Below are positions 1 through 12,600 of a stretch of 64,000 nucleotides of DNA, in pieces. Where the stretch lies: contig JBEWZL010000212.1 of the NCBI GenBank assembly GCA_045837725.1, positions 62,001 through 126,000 on the forward strand, given 5' to 3'. The stretch comes from Vermamoeba vermiformis (taxonomy: Eukaryota > Tubulinea > Echinamoebida). The notes under the pieces are model-generated. The model was not told where the DNA came from. It worked only from the letters and a program-made list of their open reading frames with translations, and made no database searches. The position numbers were made by a program, and so were the translations under genes. Within the stretch, counting starts at the first letter, position 1. Every line of letters starts with the position of its first letter.

Positions 1-2974
1 TGACACGCTGTGCAGGTGGTCAGATCTGTCAGGTTGACACGAAGGAATATTCTAATCTTATTTATCTGTTAGAGTATGGACACGCTGTTTGAAGATATCG
101 CTGTATTAAGACCGACATTTTTGACTTGTCCTCCAAGGTAACGGCAGTTATTAATTTTTAAGCGGGTCCGGATCTGATCCCGTTCAAAAGAGTGTGGAAT
201 CAGATGTACACGGACTTTATTCAGACATTAGATCTAGCTCTTAAAGCCAATCCCGACAAAGACCCCGAGAAAATCACCGAGGGCTTATACAACGAAATCA
301 AAATGAAGCTCGGATGTGACAGGCTTTGGGTACGGATGTGACCTCTAATTTTTCATTAAATTAACTAAACAATAGAGTATTACTACTGGTGGTGCCCCGA
401 CGAGTCCCGAAGTGATTCAGTGGATGAAAGATTGTTTCAAGGTTGGTGTGTTTGACAGCTACGGAACCACTGAGATTGGTGGCGTTGCCATCGACAGTCA
501 ACTAAACGCAGACCGTAAGCAACTTAATCAATTTATTGTAGCCGTCTAATATAACATATTTATAGTTGTGTACAAGCTCGTCGATGTGCCCGAGCTCGGA
601 TACTTTTCGACCGATCAGCCTCTTCCACGGGGTGAATTGTGGGTCAAACCGACGTTAGAAAGAGAAGGCGTCATGAATTACTACAAAGATGAAGTCAATT
701 CCAAAGAGAATTACGATGCTGATGGTTACGCAACTACAGGCGACATTGTCGAGTTGAATCCGAGAACGAGAATGATCAAAATTATTGACCGAAGGAAAAA
801 CTTTTTTAAATTGGCACAAAGCGAATTTGTTGCGCCTGAACGAGTCGAAAATATTCTACTGCAATGCTCGTTAGTTAATCAAATGTGGATTTATGCCGAG
901 AGCATTCAAAGTTACGTGGTCGGCGTGGTCGTTTTGAAAGACAGCGTAAGCCTTACATTGAGACCCTGTTTATCACATACTAATCATAGCATCTTAGACC
1001 TACGAAGACTTTCGAAAAGAGAAAGGCATTGGTGACACTAACGAACAGCTGTCAAATAATCCCGAGTTAATTACACGAGTATTAAGAGCGCTGAAGGAGG
1101 TCGGAGAGAAAGGTAGTTTAAGGCCATATGAAATCCCAAAAGCGATCAAAATAGATCACAGCCCATTCACGGTACAAGATGGGCTCCAAACACCAAGTTT
1201 CAAGCTGAGCCGCGCGTCATTGGTCAAACGATACCGCGACGAAATGCGCGAGCTATATAAGGCCACGAACGACAATATGCAACAACAGATCCAACAACTA
1301 ATAGCTGACCTCGTTGCCAATGATTTGAACATTGAAGTTGGTGATGGAAAAGCAACGCCATTGGTCGAAATGGGTGTTGATTCAGTGAAAGCCACAAAGT
1401 TGCTTAACGAGATCAAACAGCGATTTAAAGTCGACGTGCCTATATCCGTGCTCTATAATAACGCGGCTAGTATTAATGCTATTGGCGAGTACGTCTTGAA
1501 GCAGCAGCAAGGTCAAGATGTCAAAATTGACAAGCCCAAGTACGATTGGTTCAGTGAATCAGCCTTGCCAAGTGAAGTCATTGAAGCGATAAAATCACAT
1601 CAGTACGAGAAAAAGAGCCGAGATGGCGCGTCAGTTTTGTTGACAGGTGTCACTGGCTTCGTCGGCGCGTTTTTGTTGAACGAGTTACTGGCACAGAAAG
1701 AGAATTACAAAGTTTATTGCCTAATTAGGACAAAAGAGAAGCAAGAAAAGGCCTTTATGAGCCCTGAAGCGATGAAACGATTGGAAGATACATTGACCGA
1801 GTATCAGATCTGGAACAATGTTAATAAGCATCTTGACCGAGTCATACCCGTAAGTTATATAACATTAAGCTTATGGATGAGATGATATACTCAATTTATA
1901 TTATGATAGGTTGCTGGTGATTTGGAACTGGAAAATTTTGGTTTGAACGAAACGGATTTTGATCTGTTGTGCAAGGAAGTTTCGATCATTTATCACAACG
2001 GAGCAAGAGTACGGACAACAAAACATATCGGTTTATATAGTGCCTGACACCTACTTTTAGGTTAATGGTATACTGCCTTATGAAACTCTTAGGGCTTCGA
2101 ATGTCATAGGCACAAAGACCGCACTGAAGATTGCTTCGAAACATCACTTGAAATTATTCTGTTTCGTGTCAACTCTTAGTATTTTCAACGGAAATTCGCA
2201 CAATGACTTTAGCGAGACTGCTGCAATATCAACGGACAATTTGGCATTTGTTGGTGGTTACGCGTAAGTTTTGAGATCTGATCCACCTTAAGGCCTTAGA
2301 TGTCACTAATTATAAGTATAGGGCTTCTAAACGTGTCGCGGAGTTGCTCGTGAAAAGTGCTTCTGAAGCAGGACTTCCCACCGTTATTGTCAGATTAGGA
2401 ACAATTACAGGTACGCGGATCTGACTCCAACAAACTCTAGCTGGAGGACTAATGCCGATGCACTATAGGACATTCTATTACTGGGGCAACAAATATGGCA
2501 CAATATATTAGCAAAATGTTGCACACGTGCTTGAAACTGAAAGTCGTTCCGGATGTAGCAGAAGTGACACTTGACATGACACCTGTCGACTTTGCAGCGA
2601 GTGCTATTGTTGGACTATGCAATGATAGTAATATAGGAAGCACATATCACATATACAATAGATGCTTGTCGTTCACAAAGCTCTTTAAGTACCTCGCCAA
2701 ATCCGGATTTGGATCTGGAGCGAATCTCGTGAGCACGGACAAATTCACTGAAATTGTCACCAGCTCTCGTTCAGAAGAGGAGTGTCCATTGTTCACATTG
2801 AAGAGTTATTTCCAGAACGGATTCCCTGGCACTGGCGTTGCGTATCCGAATCAGATCACGCGAACTGCTTTGTCGCAAATCAAGCTGAAGTATCCAAAAA
2901 TAGGCAGAAAAGTAATATATAGTTATTTTAATTATATTGCTACTCTTGACGCGGCTTCAAAGGCTGACAAATAA
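1..2974 (+). CDS. Carboxylic acid reductase-like enzyme (adenylation, carrier, thioester reductase), 5' partial
   Basis: The gene runs in from the left edge. Spliced in order it shows the second half of an ANL adenylation domain (FDSYGTTEIGG near 455-490; GYATTGDIVELNP, then IIDRRKNFFKLAQSEFVAPE at about 720-850, which carries the A10-type lysine), then a phosphopantetheine carrier with the attachment serine in MGVDSVKATKL (about 1370-1400). A C-terminal NAD(P)-binding thioester reductase follows, with VLLTGVTGFVGAFLL (Rossmann glycines, about 1636) and a GGYAxSKRVAE active-site motif split by the intron near 2263-2322. At least seven short introns interrupt it, and the stop is at 2972-2974. 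In this family a carboxylic acid is adenylated, loaded on the carrier and released as an aldehyde by NADPH reduction. The FKLAQSEFVAPE form is closer to carboxylic acid reductases than to peptide synthetases. Substrate is unknown. Lys2-type aminoadipate reductase is a less likely alternative. Confidence 0.85.
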
Positions 2975-3170
2975 AAAAACGCCAGGCAGAACGGATCGAC
3001 CTCCGCAACATTTCTGCTCTAATTAGGCGTCTTTAACTCACTTGTGCTCCCGCAGTAATTATAAATGAATTTTATTAAGACTAGACGTCGCGTGATGTTT
3101 CGTCCAAAGTAACAGGCAAATTTCAGTTTCTGTTTTGTGAGATTCAGCTCCAACAACAGAAAATACATAA

Positions 3171-6100
3171 TGGAGCACTTATCGAGATATAATAATTTGG
3201 AGAGTCATAGAAGTTCTATTAGCTCGATAAATAGCGACGAAGAAACTCAGATCAAAAGTGACATTCAGATAATTTGTGGTAAATTCGAATTTAATTAATT
3301 ATGAAACGATCGATTGATAGATTTTATATTATAAGAGGAAGATTTGTCTCGATTAATAGCAAAAATTCAGCAAGACGTGTGGGTCTATGTGACTGAAGAT
3401 CTTGTGGTCACTTTTCTCGGGGCAATGCAGCCAAATAATCGAGCTCCAGGCTGGACTGAAATTGTAAGTGTATTATATATGAATTATAACTCGTAATTAT
3501 TCCTTTAAAGTGCGAGAAGATATTTATTAACGTCGCCACGGACATCGTTTCTTCGTCCGTGTCAGAGATGTGCTCTAAAGTACTCAACAAAACAAACTTA
3601 AGGAATAGTGGTGAGCATATGCATATATATTAATAATTATGACGTTAATAATTGGCTTTAAAAAGGATTGCCGTTTGTAAAATCAGATGAAAAAAAAGAA
3701 TTGACTGGATCAAGCAGTTTAGAAAGCAGATTATTAAATTATAAGAATAATATAACAGAAGATATCGAAATTATTACTTCGCAAATAATTAGTAGCGGAA
3801 TAAGCTTGCCAACGGAACCAACAAATCCGGATCTAAATCCAATGAGGCTTAATTGGATTCGCGAAGTAATAACGGTATTATATGCGCAGTTTTTACCTCG
3901 TATATCTTCTTCTTGCCGCAGCAATTTGGTTTGGCTTCTTTCTGGCGTGTAAAATAATTATTGCAATAAAATCATGGACCACAGCTGGGCTGATTTAAAG
4001 TCCAAATTGGACAATAATGTTAATTTATCTGTTGAAGATAATAAGATAGCGTTAGAATGTATGGAGCACCTCCCTGCTATGGACAGGCAAGATCGTAAAA
4101 AAACAATTTTGGTTTTATGCGATTTGCGGTTTCCTTTCTTCTTTGATATGGTTAAAAGCAATTTTCCTGATATTAAAAAAGGTAATTTTAATTATTCAAA
4201 TACAACCAATTTAATTTTTTGAAGAGTTGACAGGGGATCAAGATTTCGTTACCTTTTTGTGCTCTAAGTACAGAGAGTTGCGACAAATGACCTTCGATAA
4301 TGAAGAGAAAAAGGCAATATTATGCTCGCTATACCTAGAACTGCACAAAAGATGTAAACTGGTGCAGATGGATTCAGATTTCGTTCAATTCGTCTCGCAG
4401 ATTTACGAAGGTTTTGAAGCAGAATACAAAATTATAGAGGAAGAATATAAGAAGTCGTTAGAACATACTCACGAATGGATTAATCACTCAGGAGGTGCAC
4501 CTATAAAAGGACCTTTGACAAATGAAGGACACCGCGCAAATATTTCATCAATAATCCACGATAAAAAACAACGGCCATCATCGGTATCACTTAAGTACGT
4601 ATTATATAAGTTATTATATTGATTTAACATTTTTTGGCTAGATCTAACGGATCAGCACTGTCGCAAACAAGCGTCATGAATAATTTGGCAGATCTTATTG
4701 ACAGGCGATGGGAAGAGCTATATAAATTAGTGCATATAGAATGTCCTGAACACACTCATTATTTGAAAGTCAATGGCACCGATCAAGAGGTAGCCATGCT
4801 AGTATTTCAATTCAAGATCGGCAACGTGATCCAGCAACCTCAATCAACCGATGATTTAAAATGTCATATAGTCAATTTGCATGACCTACAATCGCATTTA
4901 TCAGAGTTGCGCAATAAAATCGCAAAAAAAACTATTGCGCCACACAGACATTACATGCAAAGCAGTTCGAAAGCATGGACCCCACGACTGTACATTACTA
5001 AGAACGCTCGACTCACGAAAGTTAGTGTAGGCGACGTGGTATTACCTAAAAAGGCAATATCAAGTCCACGCAGTGCTACCGAGCCAATCGATCTGAAAGG
5101 CAGTAGAAGATCCAATGGATCCGGACCAAATTCTCTGTCCAGTAGCAACGGTAATTACAAAATATAACATATAACAAGCCATTAATATATAATATTATTA
5201 GGATGGAGTTTCAACTCTCCAAAATTGAGCTTTAAAATGACTAAGATTGAAGTCCCCAATGTCAACGAAATTTCACCGAAATCTAAAGTCACGTGCCTGG
5301 TCACGACTGTCACGCGTGTCCAAGAATTAATGAGCGGGTTTCATTCACGATCGATCACGCAACTTACTACCCTAGAAGAAGATATTCAACGACACTTCCA
5401 CGAAGAGCCGTCATACCCTGAATTAGCCAAAGGTCTGAACCGATCATTTCCTTATTTGGTAATCGATATTGATCCGTAGTTATTGCTTCAGTTCGATTTT
5501 CAGCAAATAGAGTCTGTGGCGGGGTCAATTGTCAACGACTGATTGACTACGTGTTTGAGGTCCTGAAAGACAGCTACAAAAGCTCTAAAGGCAAAATTAT
5601 TAACGGATTACGCTACATGGAGGATCGCGGAATTAAAAGCGTAAGTCAAACTTAAGATTGCCTAATTTGGTAACCCAAAAAAGTAACGCAACGACAGCTA
5701 CACGACGCGATTACAAATGAGTATCAAAAGACAGCATTGGCTTGGTGTCCTCATATTCGACTACTGTTAGTTAAGTATCTGAAAACACTAGTCAATGTAG
5801 CTGCAGAGTCAGCGCACGAAAAAAAATCGGAATTTTTCGAAGAAATTATTTCGACCATTCAACGGTGCTTAGAAGAGCTTATTTTGCCACAAGATAAGTT
5901 CGAACATGTATGGTTGAACCAGTTGATCGATACTGAGTTGGCTGAGATTGATATGGATGCAGAAAATGCTCTGATAGAAAACGTACCGAACGAAGAAAAG
6001 GTTCGTATTATGATTCAAGCTAAAATATTATGCAATATTAATCGAATATTAATTAGGTGGAAATCAAAGCTAAAATATTTTTAGATTGCGTGGAGCGATT

Positions 6101-6262
6101 TCTTTCCAAGTTCAAGTTGTTCATTGAGGCTCACCTCCGAAGCGTTATGTAAGTCTTAAACTGGTTAATATGGCTTCTAATAGGGTGTATTTAGTTATAA
6201 GCAATTATCTACGCTTGCTTCGACAAAATTGGATCATTTGTAATGGAGCTGCTTTAAAGTAG
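3171..6262 (+). CDS. Large unrecognised, mostly helical protein
   Basis: Start chosen at the ATG in ATGGAGCACTTATCG. Open segments are joined by about ten short GT-AG introns up to a TAG at 6260-6262. I recognise no domain. The product looks mainly alpha-helical and charged: the first third has acidic helices, the middle (4640-5200) has a basic, Ser/Gly/Asn-rich linker, and the last third (5500-6260) is a run of amphipathic helices with Trp/Cys/Leu patterns. Two junctions are uncertain. Around 3947-4000 a stop is bypassed only if a 54-bp intron is assumed (otherwise a second gene could begin with MDHSWADL at 3974). The donor at about 6001 (GTTCGT) is weak. It is convergent with the next gene, 33 bp away. 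It could be two genes. Confidence 0.5.
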
Positions 6263-6295
6263 TAAAGTTCGAAAGCAAAATTTGGCTATTAATTT

Positions 6296-6754
6296 TTATT
6301 GATTGTGTTTTATGTCCCCGATATAATAGCTAACTACATTGTCTTCTAGAATATATTTTCTTTTCAAATCTTGAGCGATGTCAAACAAACTTTTTTCTCT
6401 GCTTGCTGTGCTTCTGGCTTCGTAGCTAAAAACTGACTTAAACCTGTTCAAACTACTTTCAATATCTTTTAACAACTGTTCTGTACTCTTGCTTTCTATT
6501 TCGCAGGGATTGCAAGTGATGCTGCTGCGAATCTGCTCTTGAAGTTTGACGAAACGAATTTCCAGCTGAGTTGTTATGCGCGTTCGTAGTTTATCCTTTC
6601 CTCCTATAGTGGTAACAACATTAAATACATTAGCATAAATGTCCATGATGCGGGGTACAGGTGCTCCAGGGTCGGAAAAAATGATCTGCACGAAGTCTGC
6701 AATCTGAGCGATCGACAGATCGATATCAATGTTATTTTGATTTGGTTGATTCAT
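6296..6754 (-). CDS. Hypothetical 152-residue protein
   Basis: A single uninterrupted reading frame with an ATG start (MNQPNQNNIDIDLS) and a TAA stop. Composition is normal for this genome and the protein looks helical: a stretch around residues 15-80 (IMDIYANVFNVVTT, then a charged helix LEIRFVKLQEQIRSS), a short Cys/Ser loop, then a second helical region ending YYIGDIKHNQ. The IMDIYANVF segment faintly recalls the N-terminal helices of cullins, but this is too weak to name it. It is convergent with the large helical gene to its left, and its 5' side faces the 3' end of the acid phosphatase gene. It is one of the few intronless genes here. Confidence 0.55.
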   Translation of the reverse strand: MNQPNQNNIDIDLSIAQIADFVQIIFSDPGAPVPRIMDIYANVFNVVTTIGGKDKLRTRITTQLEIRFVKLQEQIRSSITCNPCEIESKSTEQLLKDIESSLNRFKSVFSYEARSTASREKSLFDIAQDLKRKYILEDNVVSYYIGDIKHNQ

Positions 6755-7030
6755 TGTTAATTATCTGGTAAAATAAAATTTTCGATTGAGCAGTATTTAT
6801 CTTCGGGGTGAACTTAAAAAATTCTCAGCTTCGCAAATTTTTACTGCATCTGATTCTCAAGAATACATCAAAAGTGTACTATTAGGTACATTAGTGATAC
6901 GCCGAAGGCCTTTCATGGAGATTGATTTAAAATTAATATTAATCCGAGGTACGGAAGCAAGATCTAGAACTTTTGATTATTTGATAAAATACGTAAAAAT
7001 AGGATTTACAGCATAAGGTCTTTTGGTACT

Positions 7031-9155
7031 TTATTCTTTCTTATTGTGCTCTTTCTTTCCCGAGAATAATATTAAGACGTATGCTGCAACAAACCCGAGA
7101 GCGAATCCAGCAACGGCCATAACGAGCGACTGATTGTCGGATGTGCTGCTCTGAACAACAGTTTTGGAGCTAGCATTGCTTGATATGTTTTCAATATTCT
7201 TAGCTTTGCATTCTTCGTCCCAATTATGAGATATTCCGTCGGCCATTAGTCTGCGAAAACGAAATCCGGTCAAAAAAATTCTTAGAACAAATACTGCGCC
7301 AGTATGATTGCTATCGATGATACTTACAGCTCAAAGTCGCGCAATGAACACGAGTTCTTGCACTCAGGAATCAAATTCTCATCGTCGTAGCTGATCGACA
7401 CACGGAACTCGCCAGATCTACTCTCGTGCAGCTGAATTTCAATGAATGATGCGAACTCGGGTATTTCTAAATATGGATAACGTCAGAATTAGGTCATAGA
7501 GATATAAAAGAAGTTAAAAATTAAGTCCCTAAAAGTTTTTCCAAATATGGTAATCGTGGATCCGGACAAGTACTTACTATAGTTTTTCAGCCCCATAGCA
7601 CTAAGTAAAGCTAATATAGTTCCATCGTGACCACTGAACAGCGTGAACTTGGGCAATATTTTTGATTTTTGTTCTTTTTCCGTGCGGTGTACTCCGTGTG
7701 CATGGCCTTGTTCCTCCACGTGACGCATTTTGTTAATAATCTAAAAATAGCATCAGCCACACAAGTCCAACAAATCTCGCTGGAGATACATTATTATACG
7801 CACATCATTTAGTAAATTTCCTGCGCCCATTCGACCCATCTCGCGTGTCTTAAACTTTTGCGCTAACTAAAAGTAGACAGCTTAGTTATTACCATATATA
7901 GTAAAAATAGTTATAAGAGGCACGTACGACCCAATCTTTGATTTCGGCAATCTTTGCTTTCATTTCTTGCGTGAGACCCGGGATCTGTTTCCGGTGATGA
8001 ATTTCCTCGCTATTGACCACGTGATACACAGCTGCAAATATCAATGTCAGTGAGATTATTACTATATTTGGTAAAAGCATCGATGGATCTGCGTACCTGA
8101 CACTTTAGACAAGGATATTTTCTTCTCGCCGAAGACACTGGCCAATTGTTTCAAAAACTCTTTGTTTTCTTCTTCTTTTTGCTTCCATTCCGCGGAATTT
8201 TTAACTTCGTCTTTTAACTCCGACAACCTAAACAAAAAAAAATATTAATATCAGATCTCCATTCGCAATAAATTACAGATAGCTGCATAGTATATATCTT
8301 AAAGTATTATTAGTGTTTTAATATAATAAGTACCTCGGACAGTTCTTATACGCGTGCAATAAAATATCGTGGCTCGGTGTTGCAGCATGGATTGGCACGG
8401 GTTGGATCGAGTAAGGCAGCGCTGATTCTTTCACCGTTGATGCGTTAGGACCTGTGCCCGGCGGGAACATGCCTAACATAAAGCTCTATATGAAAAATAT
8501 TGTTATTAAAAACTTGTCGGAAACTCGAGATCTGGGATCTGACAACAATTTTTTTTATTAAAAAATATTGAACTATAATTATATAAGAATAGGAAAATAT
8601 ACGTACTTGTGCGCTCATTAAAGTTCTATCTTTTCCAGTTGCACGCGCATAAACTTCGCTAATATTGAAAGTACCCGAAATGAACTGCAACTCATCCACG
8701 TACTTGTGTCTAATAATGATGTCAATAATAAGGTCGTATAATATTAATAAGGCGTAATTACCTGAATTTTTGACCTAACAAATAATGTTGTCTCATTCCC
8801 TCGCCGGTTAATTGACCTAAATTAGATCTTAGTAAAATAATAGAAAAATATCAGTATGAGATATTACCTAATCCTTCATGCCAATGGTTCGGGTTATTCG
8901 CAAATAAATGAATTGGAGTGCTGAAAAATAATCAGTAAAATTCAAAATTAATTCAATAAAATCGTTTTGAATTACCGATCACCATGGCGAGTGATTACAA
9001 ATACCATACGTAATGTACTATCTTTTTCGGCGTACGTTAGTGCTATTATCTAATGAATTGAAGTTCGTTAGCGATATTTAAGACTTTCTCAGATTCCAAT
9101 CTGGACTTACCAGCAGCACTAGCAAAGCAACTATATTACAAGTAACTCCGCGCAT
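7031..9155 (-). CDS. Histidine acid phosphatase, membrane-anchored
   Basis: Starts at ATG 9153-9155 with a signal peptide (MRGVTCNIVALLVLL, continuing after the first intron). The catalytic RHGxR motif appears as ITRHGDRTPI at about 8960-8990, split by an intron. The family segment LTGEGMRQHYLLGQKFR follows (8770-8870). The C-terminal half has GHDGTILALLSAMGL (about 7590-7660), whose HD pair is the proton-donor motif, and a late Cys-containing segment ending CSLRDFEL. The last exon encodes one transmembrane helix (LVMAVAGFALGFVAAYVLIL) and a short Lys-rich cytosolic tail, as in lysosomal/type-I acid phosphatases. The enzyme should hydrolyse phosphomonoesters in the lumen or outside the cell through a phosphohistidine. 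About nine short introns. Key residues are intact. Confidence 0.9.
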
Positions 9156-9626
9156 TATTACAGAGTGCTATGGTGCTCATAGATTCGAATTATTGAAACT
9201 GCTGCTTTTTGGAATTCCTTTTTCAATTGGCTGCTACGTGGCATTTCGTGTATTTAACAGAAACAGACTCAAAAGGCACGAGAAAGTATAAAGGTTGTCC
9301 TTATATATATAAGCTGAGTTTAAACGAGAAGATCCGCTCAAATGACTTTTAGATTCGCCGTCTCTGCTGGATTTGGATGTCAAAGGGTCTCAATTGGTTC
9401 TTGTGATAATATCACCCGTGCATTGCTATTCTATCGTATGACGACAAGTATCTTTACGTGTGAGCACACATTGGGAACATACCGTAATGGAAATTTTCTC
9501 GCACAATTCCATAGGCCATTTTATTGAAGATTTTTGTTGAGAGTCAACAACAGAATGACTTTATAATCGTATTTATTATTGTTGTATATATTCGTGATTT
9601 TGTATAATTAGTATTCTGTAAACAAT
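9156..9626. other. Intergenic region between acid phosphatase and receptor kinase genes
   Basis: The divergent 5' ends of the two flanking genes share this 471-bp stretch. It holds a TATA-like palindrome (listed separately) and a 61-codon ATG frame at 9342-9527 that resembles nothing. That frame could be an upstream ORF or a short leader in the kinase transcript, or chance. I see no other structure. Confidence 0.4.
9300..9313 (+). promoter_or_regulatory. TATA-like palindrome upstream of the receptor kinase
   Basis: CTTATATATATAAG is a perfect 14-base palindrome in the divergent intergenic region, about 310 bases before the kinase start codon and 29 bases before a small upstream ATG frame. 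It could place a transcription start around 9330. AT-rich palindromes also arise by chance in DNA of this composition. Confidence 0.25.
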
Positions 9627-12600
9627 ATGGGATTTGGTTTGATCGTTGCCTTGTGTATAGTTATGGTCGTGATCCCAGACTGCTTAGGATATTCAGAGGA
9701 TATAGTGCAATATAGTAAGTAATAGAATGATATAATGCTTATTATTGCTATTTTAGAAGCAAATCTGCTCAATCTTGTAATTTCACCCCAAATTTCGTGG
9801 TGGTCAAAATTACACCTATCATAGTTAGGAATATGATTTTTATGATATATATTTACTATTAAGATCAATATATCCGCATTATTTTCAAAATAACGGCTAG
9901 ATCAAATATCAGAAAATAATCTTATTAATCTGATCCGTGTTTTACAAAGAATTAGCATATATATTGAATGTCCTATAATACTCCTATTATATGCTAAAAT
10001 TGGACCTCAAAAACTCACAAAATTACACTGATTTTTTTGTTTGACATTTGAAAGGTCGATTCAGTTCGATTCATCTAGAATATTTAATATCGATAATATT
10101 ATTAATATTATGTAATAGAGCGCCATGCTACGGATGTACAGGAATTCACTACTAGAACTTATTACACGGGCGGTGGAACTGGATGCATCCATTGCAGCTC
10201 GAATGAAATTAAAGCTTCTGACTTTGCTTGCAGTTGGGGCGTTGGTAATTGGAACGAGGTATTTATTAGACTATAAGATCTTTATTTAGCCTTAATATTT
10301 AAAAAATCGCTCTTTAAATTTTAATCGCTGGTGAAATAGCGGATCTTGGTAATCGTAAAATGAGCCAATGATGCCTCATTGCGTAGCTTTATAACCATAC
10401 ACGACAAAGCGGTATTGGATGTTAATATTAAGTGTATGTTTTTTAGGGCGTGTCGACTTTCGCGGATCCATTACCCGTTGGTTATTTGCTGCTCGGCGTC
10501 GAATTGACGCTATATGGTCGATTTGCGTGCTCATTATTCGATGCTAACACGACTGTCACTATTGTAAGTACATGAAGCCTCGTGTAGCGGAGATCTAATT
10601 TTTGTCTATAATTCAGACGGTGAATGGCGATAACGTGATGACTGGAGGCTTGCCTACGAGATATTTAGGCTGTATATGCGCTAATTGCGTAGTTACGAGT
10701 AAGTACTAAGCTTTCTTATGACAAAGTTACGAATTAGATCCAAGCGGAAAATCGTACCGAATATTCTCTTCAGTCAATTTTTTATTTTATTTTGCGAGGT
10801 ACATTTCGTGCTTTGAATACTATTCTAACTTTTCTTTGGTAGCGACGGTCAAAAATACTCAGTCTATTTGGCTCAATTACCGATATCAGCAGGCTAACCA
10901 TCTCACGATTAAAATTTTGAATGAGAACTCGATATGCATGTCCTACGTCGATATTAAGTTGCTCGCAGTACAAGGTAAGCTATATTAACTACATTACAAT
11001 CCAATTTCCATTTCGTACTGGCATCTTGTTTTTTTTTTGACGACCAAAATTAGCGCAATTTTGACGGTCAAAATCTTTCCAGTACGCGAATGAAATTTCA
11101 GGAAATTTAACTCGGGCAAAGCAATTCCTGGCTTTTTTCTATTGTTCGGGCCAGGAAAGTTTCCTGACGCCATTTTGGAAATTTTGTTGAAGCCAGTCGC
11201 GACAAATAATGCTGTTGTATTAATACTGTTTTATATTATAGCTACGCCTGTTCTTGAAAGTGTTACGCCTGAATACATCCCTCTCGAAGGAGGAACACTG
11301 CTGCATGTAACAGCGGATAGTTTTACTCCTATTTTCAATTATTCATGTAAGTCTCGTTTACATTACAAATCGTACGGTATAATATTAATATTCGTCTTTA
11401 TTATAGGCGTTTTCGACGACAAAAATGTTCCAGCGACTATTTTAAATAGCACGTTGATTACTTGCGTAGCACCGAATACGACGCAAGCAACGACTATGAA
11501 TATGACTATCGTACTTAACGAGTCGCATTTCAACCAGACTAGTATTCAAAAGCAGGTCACTTATTATCGTAAGTCATGTGACAAAATCGCATCCGAAAAA
11601 ATTATTAATTTTTTTTCTTAGAACAACCAATAGTTAAGTCTATTGATCCTGCTGTTGGCTTTAATGGATCGCTGTAAGTAATATACTATTATTCAAAGTA
11701 AGCACAGTCTCACCTAACATTCCGCGATAGAATTACCGTGTACGGAACCGGCTTCTTCCAAACACCTTATTTGTCTTGCAAGTTTGGAACAATAGTAGTA
11801 CCTGCTACATATATCGATCAGCGGTCTATTCAATGCACGGCACCGTTATTCACCGGATCTGCGGTCAACTTAACGGTGAGCGAGAACGGTCAGCAGTTTA
11901 CTTCCAGCTCTGTTATCTTTAATTTCGAAAGTAAGTTTGGAAATCGTATGTTTAATGGACAATATTTAATCATTATTAATTAGTGGAACGTGCGGAAGAC
12001 GAAGAATCGAATCTGATCTGGCTTTACGTGACCGGAGGAATTTTAGTCCTATTAACGATAGTCAGTGTTGTATTCTTAATAGTGCAACGACGTCGTAGTA
12101 TTCGTAAAGGTTACTGGAGCATTCCTTCAAAAGAACGATTAGGTAAGTACATCCGGAAAAGAAATTTAATTTTGTATTTACGAGCAGATCCGCTCCTTCG
12201 ACATATTTGATATCTAAATATACTAATCCCTATTAGAAAATGCAATGGTGGATATTTCAGAGATCGTTTTGAAGGAGCGCATTGGACGAGGCAGTGTTGG
12301 CGATGTTTATCGAGGATATTGGCGCGGCACTGAGGTCGCTATTAAGAAGATGCCTACTGTCAACATTACGCAGAATTTTATGAAGGATATGTTGCGCGAG
12401 GCTGAGATTATGAAGTAAGTCTGGTACATCCAATTAAAATTTTGAATTTCCGGAAATTATCGTTCAAAAATGCTAAAGAAGGCTTACGATGGGCTAGCCA
12501 TAATGATGATTTAATACCATATTTCGAGTAATTTTGAATCTGAATTATTTTCTTTCCGCTGCGTACTGGATGTGGTTACTAACTTTGAGCTAATTATAGG

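Noticed and set aside
6786-7016. 76-codon + strand frame between the 152-residue gene and the acid phosphatase
   Set aside because: No ATG start, no recognisable content, lies between two minus-strand genes without splice partners. Left as intergenic.
9342-9527. 61-codon ATG frame after the TATA-like palindrome
   Set aside because: No domain, no clear splice link into the kinase gene; could be an upstream ORF but there is no positive evidence for a protein.
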